Of a stretch of DNA of 64,000 nucleotides, positions 59,233-64,000 are shown piece after piece (the first letter of the stretch is position 1; each line of letters opens with the position of its first letter). Location: positions 62,001-126,000 of the forward strand of contig NZ_LNWY01000007.1 of NCBI RefSeq assembly GCF_001681715.1, in the 5' to 3' direction. This DNA comes from Tritonibacter mobilis. GTDB lineage: Bacteria; Pseudomonadota; Alphaproteobacteria; Rhodobacterales; Rhodobacteraceae. A program made the translations under genes and the position numbers. Under the pieces are notes generated by a model. That model did not search any database and had not been told where the DNA came from. It saw only the letters and a list, made by a program, of their open reading frames with translations.

Positions 59233-61668
59233 ATGGCTGAGTTTGAGATCATGCCGCAGGAGGCAGCACAGCTCCATGGGCTGGCCGAGCGCGTTGGAAC
59301 GCCGTTTTATGTCTATGACGCCGCCTTGGTGCGGGCGCGGTATCGCGCGCTGACCCGCAGCCTGCCGGATGCCGGGTTCTTTTATTCGCTCAAGGCCAAC
59401 CCCAATCTCAGCCTTGTCGGGCTTTTGGTGGCGCAGGGCGCGGGTGCCGAGGTCAGCTCTCGGCTGGAGTTGGAAACCGCTGTGGCGGCGGGCGCTCCGG
59501 CGGAGCGTATCCTGATGGTCGGCCCCGGCAAAGCCGAAGCGGATCTGGAACGCGCGGTTTCACTGGGGATCAAGGCGATCGTGGTGGAATCCCTTACGGA
59601 GCTTGACCAGATCGACCGGATTGCCGCCAAAGCTGGACGTTGCCAGCCGATTGCGCTCCGGATCAATCCAAATTTCAAGGTGAGCGGTGCGCGCCTCAAT
59701 ATGAGCGGACGGCCGACCCAATTTGGCATCGATGAAACCGCCATGGAGAGCGCGCTGGCGCGTGTTGCAGCGCTTGATCATCTGCGGCTGGCGGGGCTGC
59801 ATGTCTATATGGGCACCCGCATTCTGGCCCATGAAACCATCGTGGAAAACACCCGTGGCATTCTGGAGCTGGCCGCGCGGGTGGCGCAGACTCTGCCGGA
59901 ACCAATGGCGTTTATCGACATCGGTGGCGGATACGGTGTGCCCTATTATGAGGATGAAACCCCGCTGGATCTCGCCGCCCTTGGCGAGGCGATGCGACCG
60001 CTGCTGCGGGGGTTCTGCGAGACCCACCCGGAAACCGCCATCGCCATTGAACTGGGCCGCTACATGGTGGCCGAGGCCGGGCGCTTTGTCACCTCGGTGC
60101 GGCAGGTCAAAGCCAGCAAGGGCGAGAATTTCGCGGTCTGTGATGGCGGCTCAAACCTGCATAGCGCGGCGGCGGGACAGGGGTTCATGCGCCGCAATTT
60201 CCCGGTGTCGCTGGTGCCACATCCCGCGCGCCAATCCTCTGCGGCTGAGGCGTCACCATGGAGCGTCACCGGCCCGCTGTGTACGCCCATGGATGTGATC
60301 GCCAAGGACGTCTCCCTTGCTACGCCTGCGCCCGGGGATCTGATCTGTATTCACCAATCCGGCGCTTATGGCGCGACGGCTTCACCGGTGAATTTTCTGG
60401 GATTTGGCGCGCCTGCTGAAATCATGATCGACGAAGGCACCGCAACGGTGGTGCGCGAACGCGCGCAGGTGCAGGCCTTTCTTGACGAGCAGATGCCGCG
60501 CCAGATCTCCATGCGCCCGGCGGTGACCGAGGCGGCCCTGCCCGCCCCCTTCGATCATCCTGCACTGGAGCGGCTGGAAGCGGTGCGCCCCCTGTTTGAA
60601 ACCACGGGCGGCAAATTGGCCCAGGATCCCGACGCTTGGCGCGACCTCTGGGCCGACCCGATGGTACGGGCCCTGACCATGATTGGCGTCCCGGCGGAGT
60701 ACAATGGCTTCCCGCTTGCAGAAAGCGGCCTTGGTCTGGAGCACTGCCCCCATGATCTGCACGTGGCGCTGGTGGAGCGACTGGCGCGGTTTGACGCGGG
60801 ATCTATCCTGGCGCTTCAGGGGCCGTCGCTTGCGGGCGGCGCGCTGGATGCGGTGGGCTCGCCCGCACAAAAAGAGCGCTTCTTTGGCGCATATCGCAGC
60901 GGGCCACAGGGCACATTCTTTGCGGTGACCGAACCGGAAGTGGGATCGGATGCCTCGGCGGGCAGCGCGGTGCTGCGCCTGACCGACACGGGCTATGTGC
61001 TGAGCGGCAGCAAGATGCTGATTGGCAATGTCGCGCGCGCTCAGATCGGGATTGTTTTTGCTAAATTCGAGGACAGCGGTCGCCGCGCGCTGGTGCTGGT
61101 AGAGCCCGATCGGGTACGCGCGCATCTGACGATTACCCGCCTGCCCACCACGGGGATGTCGGGGGCAGATCTGTGCCGCATCGATATGCGGGATGTGCCC
61201 GTGGCGCAGGAAGATCTTGTCGCGGCACAATCGGAGCGGCCCTCGCTGCGCGATGGGTTCATGGCGATCAACGGTGTGTTTGAACGCTACCGTCCGGCGG
61301 TCGCTGCCTTGGCGCTTGGCAATGCGCGCGGTATGTTGGAGCGACTGGCCCGGCATGGGCAGGCAAACGCCTTTACCAGCGAGTTCCGCAGCCACGCCGC
61401 CCTGATTGCAGCGCTGGCAGATGTCTGCGCCGACGGGATGCGCGGTCAGGCCAAAGGGCACCGTATCAGCGAGATCAAATATCAGGCTGTGGCCTTTAGC
61501 GACGCACTTGTGGCCCGTATCCCGCGCGATGCCCCGGCGGTGATGCTGACCGACCCGTTGCTGCGCCGCAAGATGCGCGACGCCAAGGGGTTTGAGTATA
61601 TGGAAGGCACGTCCAACATTCATGTGCTGAACGCCTATCGCGCCTATGTGGCAGGGGTGGCGTCATGA
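59233..61668 (+). CDS. Fused fold-III PLP decarboxylase and acyl-CoA dehydrogenase
   Basis: An 811-residue two-enzyme fusion. Residues 1-420 are an ornithine/DAP-decarboxylase-like fold-III PLP enzyme: FFYSLKANPN with Schiff-base Lys54, phosphate loop GGGYG (231-235), and GPLCTPMDVIAKD with Cys350. Residues about 430-811 are a full acyl-CoA dehydrogenase: TFFAVTEPEVGSDASAG (FAD/substrate loop) and MEGTSNIHVL with the C-terminal catalytic Glu. The LCTPxD form resembles decarboxylases that act on carrier-bound amino acids (such as BtrK in butirosin), and two carrier proteins sit nearby. I infer decarboxylation of an aminoacyl thioester followed by alpha,beta-dehydrogenation. The start is the ATG at 59233; a GTG 6 bases upstream is possible. 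Confidence 0.85.
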   Translation: MAEFEIMPQEAAQLHGLAERVGTPFYVYDAALVRARYRALTRSLPDAGFFYSLKANPNLSLVGLLVAQGAGAEVSSRLELETAVAAGAPAERILMVGPGKAEADLERAVSLGIKAIVVESLTELDQIDRIAAKAGRCQPIALRINPNFKVSGARLNMSGRPTQFGIDETAMESALARVAALDHLRLAGLHVYMGTRILAHETIVENTRGILELAARVAQTLPEPMAFIDIGGGYGVPYYEDETPLDLAALGEAMRPLLRGFCETHPETAIAIELGRYMVAEAGRFVTSVRQVKASKGENFAVCDGGSNLHSAAAGQGFMRRNFPVSLVPHPARQSSAAEASPWSVTGPLCTPMDVIAKDVSLATPAPGDLICIHQSGAYGATASPVNFLGFGAPAEIMIDEGTATVVRERAQVQAFLDEQMPRQISMRPAVTEAALPAPFDHPALERLEAVRPLFETTGGKLAQDPDAWRDLWADPMVRALTMIGVPAEYNGFPLAESGLGLEHCPHDLHVALVERLARFDAGSILALQGPSLAGGALDAVGSPAQKERFFGAYRSGPQGTFFAVTEPEVGSDASAGSAVLRLTDTGYVLSGSKMLIGNVARAQIGIVFAKFEDSGRRALVLVEPDRVRAHLTITRLPTTGMSGADLCRIDMRDVPVAQEDLVAAQSERPSLRDGFMAINGVFERYRPAVAALALGNARGMLERLARHGQANAFTSEFRSHAALIAALADVCADGMRGQAKGHRISEIKYQAVAFSDALVARIPRDAPAVMLTDPLLRRKMRDAKGFEYMEGTSNIHVLNAYRAYVAGVAS

Positions 61669-62528
61669 CCCTGCGGCTCGATCCCAAAAACCTCGTTGGT
61701 GGCAGTTTTGGTGGGCTGGAAGAGCCGGTTGAGGACGCCGCAGACCAGCACGCCTATTGGGAAGATTTCAACGCGCGCTTCTTTCGCTCCAACGGTCAGG
61801 AGTATGACAGCGCCCGGCAAAGCAATGTCGCCAATTGGCTGGCCGCCCCGGATCGAGCGTCCTTTGCGGCGATGGCGGGGGCGCTGCTGGAGCAGTTGCA
61901 GCAAAACGATGCGCTGGACGATATAGATCTCGTGTTGTTGGCCCATTGGATGCCGGATCTGCATCTGGGCACCTCTGTCACAAATTTTGCGCTGCATCGG
62001 TTGGGGATTGCCGATGGGTTTGGCTTTGCCATCTCGGATCGCGGCCTGTCGGCACCCTTGTTCGCCATGGATTGCGCGGCGCGTTACCTGCGGCGGCAAG
62101 GGCGGCGGGCGCTGGTGATGACCATGGATCAAAAGCACCTGCTTTATCAGTCCGATACGGTCGCGGCGCTGCAGCCGGAAAACTCTGCCAGCCTGATGGT
62201 GCTGGAAACCGGCACCGGGCCGGGACTGCGCTACTGCGGGTATCGCCGCCACATCAACGTCGAGAGCGGCGATCTGCCTGCGGTGGTGGATGCCACCTGT
62301 CGCGACCTCGGCCTGACGCCCGAAGCCACGGTTTTGATTGCGGATAACGGGCTGGAAGGGCTTGGCGAAGGATTTGCCGGGTGGTGCCCGACCCAGCCCA
62401 GCCAGATGTGCGCCGCCCCGTTGCGCAGCCTGATGTCCCTGCCAGAGCCGGGCAACTGCCTGTTGCTGACACGTCAGGACCGCGAAGTCTGCGTTGTTAG
62501 CTTGGCCCAAGACGACGGGAGCGCATAA
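61665..62528 (+). CDS. Degenerate ketosynthase-like protein lacking the active-site Cys
   Basis: A 287-residue thiolase-fold protein. FGFAISDRGLSAPLFAMDCA (119-138) stands where the nucleophile elbow should be; no Cys lies at the expected place near residues 126-127. ALVMTMDQKHLLYQSDTVAAL and ENSASLMVLETG fit the following KAS strands. The His and GH motifs near the C-terminus are also missing (only ADNGLEGL seen). It overlaps neighbours by 4 and 1 bases. It is likely a non-catalytic partner, like chain-length factors in type II PKS. Confidence 0.68.
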   Translation: MTLRLDPKNLVGGSFGGLEEPVEDAADQHAYWEDFNARFFRSNGQEYDSARQSNVANWLAAPDRASFAAMAGALLEQLQQNDALDDIDLVLLAHWMPDLHLGTSVTNFALHRLGIADGFGFAISDRGLSAPLFAMDCAARYLRRQGRRALVMTMDQKHLLYQSDTVAALQPENSASLMVLETGTGPGLRYCGYRRHINVESGDLPAVVDATCRDLGLTPEATVLIADNGLEGLGEGFAGWCPTQPSQMCAAPLRSLMSLPEPGNCLLLTRQDREVCVVSLAQDDGSA

Positions 62529-63529
62529 TGCGACTGGCCAGCCTCGTCAGCCATATCCCCGCCGCGCGGCTAAGTGCAGAGGACATCATCCGTGCCGCCG
62601 GTGGCAGCCCCGTAGAGGCGCGGGTCTTTGAACGTATGTTCGGGCTCGATCATGTGGCAGCGGTACCCGAGGGAGAGACGCTCTCACAGCAGTTCGATCA
62701 GGTGCTGCAAAAACTGACCGCAAGCCACACCGGGCCGCGCCCGGATGCGCTGATCTATGTGCATGGCCAACCGTTACAATATGCGGCGGGGCAGTCTCCG
62801 GTGCAGGTGCTATGCGCCAATCAACCGGTGCTGGCCGAGATCACGCGCCGCTACGAGGTCGACCAGTACAACTGTGGTGGGCTGTTCTGGGCGCTGGATC
62901 TGGCGCGCACACTGCTGAACGCAGGGCTCGCGCATGCGGTTGCGGTGCTGGGCGGTGACAGCCATATTGGCCTGCCGCTAGGAGATCGCTACGTCCCCGG
63001 CTGCACCCTGATGGGGGATGCCTTCTGCGGTATGATCCTCGATCAGATGCCGGGCGGGCTGCAGGTGGGTGATGTGGCCATGTGTACCCACCCGCGCTTT
63101 GCCCGCGGTCGCGCTGGCACCGCGACAGAGATGGGGGATTTCTTTGCCGCGCATGGCGGGATCGTCAGCCAGTCGCTGGCCCGAATTGGATTTGACTGGC
63201 AGGGCGATTGTGCGCTGTTGCCGCATAATGTGAACCGGCTCGCATGGCAGATGTTTTGCCGCGAGACCGGCCTGCCGCAAAGCCGCCTGCGGCTGGGGCT
63301 CTTGCCGGACATCGGGCATTGCTACACCAGCGATCCGTTTTTGCTGCTGGAACAGGAGCGCCCCGCCCTGAGCGCAGGCCAGTCCTGCGCGATCCTGTCG
63401 ATCGGGATGGGGGGCTATGCCGGGGCCTGCATGATCACCCAGACCGCGACCGCCTCCTCAACCGCCCAGAGTAAGCCTGCCCCGACAGCGAAGGAGCATC
63501 ACCCATGTTCGCAACTCATTCTCTCCTGA
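62528..63529 (+). CDS. FabH-type ketosynthase 3
   Basis: A 333-residue KAS III homologue with Cys116 in VDQYNCGGLFWALDLA, His233 in LLPHNVNRLAW and the third motif PDIGHCYTSDPFLLLE (260-275). It has a different middle region from ketosynthases 1 and 2 (GGDSHIGLPLGDRY replaces GEKAFHP), so it probably has a different substrate. It overlaps the degenerate partner by one base, suggesting a heteromer. The last ~25 residues overlap the next gene. Confidence 0.84.
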   Translation: MRLASLVSHIPAARLSAEDIIRAAGGSPVEARVFERMFGLDHVAAVPEGETLSQQFDQVLQKLTASHTGPRPDALIYVHGQPLQYAAGQSPVQVLCANQPVLAEITRRYEVDQYNCGGLFWALDLARTLLNAGLAHAVAVLGGDSHIGLPLGDRYVPGCTLMGDAFCGMILDQMPGGLQVGDVAMCTHPRFARGRAGTATEMGDFFAAHGGIVSQSLARIGFDWQGDCALLPHNVNRLAWQMFCRETGLPQSRLRLGLLPDIGHCYTSDPFLLLEQERPALSAGQSCAILSIGMGGYAGACMITQTATASSTAQSKPAPTAKEHHPCSQLILS

Positions 63530-64000
63530 TCGATTTTCTCGCCAAGGCAGCAGAGACGCGCCCCGAGGCACCGGCCGTGCGCGATGCGCATCATGCGCTG
63601 AGTTATCAGGCGCTGCTCATGGCCGCCGCGCGCATCGCACGCACATTGCGCGCCTGTGGGGTGAGCCCCGGTGATCGGGTTCTGTTGTCCTGTCCAAATT
63701 CGGTGGGCTTTGTGGTTGCCTATTGGGGCATTGTGGCCTGCGGCGCCGTGGCGGTGCCGCTCAACCCGGGTACCCCGGTGGCAAAACTGGCCTTTGTCCT
63801 GAAGGATTGCGCCCCGGCCGCGGTGATCGGCGATCCCAATAGCGCAGACACATTGCGCGCCGCATTGGCACAAACAGGTCAGGCCACGCCGCTGCTGAGT
63901 GACGCGCTTGTCACCTGCATTGCGGCGGCGCAGGCGGGGGAGGTGGTCGAGACCCTGCCTGCACCACAGGTGATAGATCAGGATCTGGCGACATTGATTT
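63505..64000 (+). CDS. AMP-dependent acyl ligase (partial, cut by window end)
   Basis: The first ~165 codons of an adenylate-forming enzyme. From the ATG at 63505 the protein begins MFATHSLLIDFLAKAAETRP, then LSYQALLMAAARIARTLRAC, GVSPGDRVLLSCPNSVGFV and AYWGIVACGAVAVPLNPGTP, the standard N-terminus of acyl-CoA/aryl/fatty-acyl-AMP ligases. The ATP-binding core and catalytic Lys lie past the window. It overlaps ketosynthase 3 by 25 bases. It may load a starter acid onto one of the two carrier proteins. Confidence 0.85.
   Translation, partial: MFATHSLLIDFLAKAAETRPEAPAVRDAHHALSYQALLMAAARIARTLRACGVSPGDRVLLSCPNSVGFVVAYWGIVACGAVAVPLNPGTPVAKLAFVLKDCAPAAVIGDPNSADTLRAALAQTGQATPLLSDALVTCIAAAQAGEVVETLPAPQVIDQDLATLI

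Noticed and set aside
60382-61623. 413-codon minus-strand frame inside the decarboxylase/dehydrogenase gene
   Set aside because: Shadow of the plus-strand fusion; no domain recognised and no ribosome site or promoter.
1-64000. CRISPR arrays, tRNA or rRNA genes, intact insertion sequences
   Set aside because: No regularly spaced repeats, cloverleaf-like segments or transposase frames were noticed by reading; short or diverged elements could have been missed.

Overview
The DNA is GC-rich, densely coding and operon-organised. It carries a tropodithietic acid (TDA) locus, several TRAP and ABC transporters, and an acetoin-dehydrogenase-like complex. This points to a marine alphaproteobacterium of the Rhodobacterales (roseobacter group), perhaps from a megaplasmid or accessory region. 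No tRNA, rRNA, CRISPR array or intact insertion sequence was seen. All family calls are from reading the sequence and from memory; no database search was run.

Region 1 (0.4-14.1 kb) is a TDA locus. It holds tdaA (LysR), tdaB (glutathione transferase), tdaC (prephenate-dehydratase-like), tdaD (thioesterase) and tdaE (acyl-CoA-dehydrogenase-fold flavoprotein). These run into three genes whose order and products match the TDA resistance set tdaR1-R3, the last a gamma-glutamylcyclotransferase. After an anion transporter, a secreted PAP2/haloperoxidase-fold protein and a DUF2938 membrane protein comes a minus-strand pair. The pair is a PaaZ-like hydratase with an eroded aldehyde dehydrogenase half, followed by tdaF. 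An NmrA-like reductase diverges from this pair.

Region 2 (14.1-25.8 kb) is a ten-gene minus-strand catabolic operon. It encodes a sugar/polyol ABC importer, E1alpha, E1beta and E2-hydrolase of an acyloin-type dehydrogenase, a CMD-like protein, an FGGY kinase and two SDR dehydrogenases. A SorC-type regulator diverges from it. Region 3 (26.0-35.0 kb) has a CodA-like deaminase, a BMP-type nucleoside ABC transporter with a RutR-like box upstream, and a TAXI-TRAP transporter. Region 4 (35.0-39.5 kb) has a cryptochrome/photolyase with a DUF2256 protein, an SbtA-like transporter with a divergent LysR, and an L,D-transpeptidase. Region 5 (39.5-46.4 kb) is a LysR gene, a TrmO-like gene, a peptide/nickel-type ABC transporter and a small lipoprotein, all on the minus strand.

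Region 6 (46.7-52.6 kb) is a GAK-type cassette (ATP-grasp, amphi-Trp, HprK-like kinase). It also contains a PhoU/APH-like protein and two phosphatases; its function is not known.

Region 7 (53.1 kb to the window end) is a tightly packed biosynthetic operon that I cannot match to a known product. It has three FabH-type ketosynthases, two further degenerate or half-length ketosynthase-like proteins and two acyl carrier proteins. It also has a fused fold-III PLP decarboxylase/acyl-CoA dehydrogenase, a half-length acyl-CoA-dehydrogenase-like protein, an alpha/beta hydrolase, a MATE exporter and an AMP-dependent acyl ligase cut by the window end. It is the best candidate here for an undescribed system.
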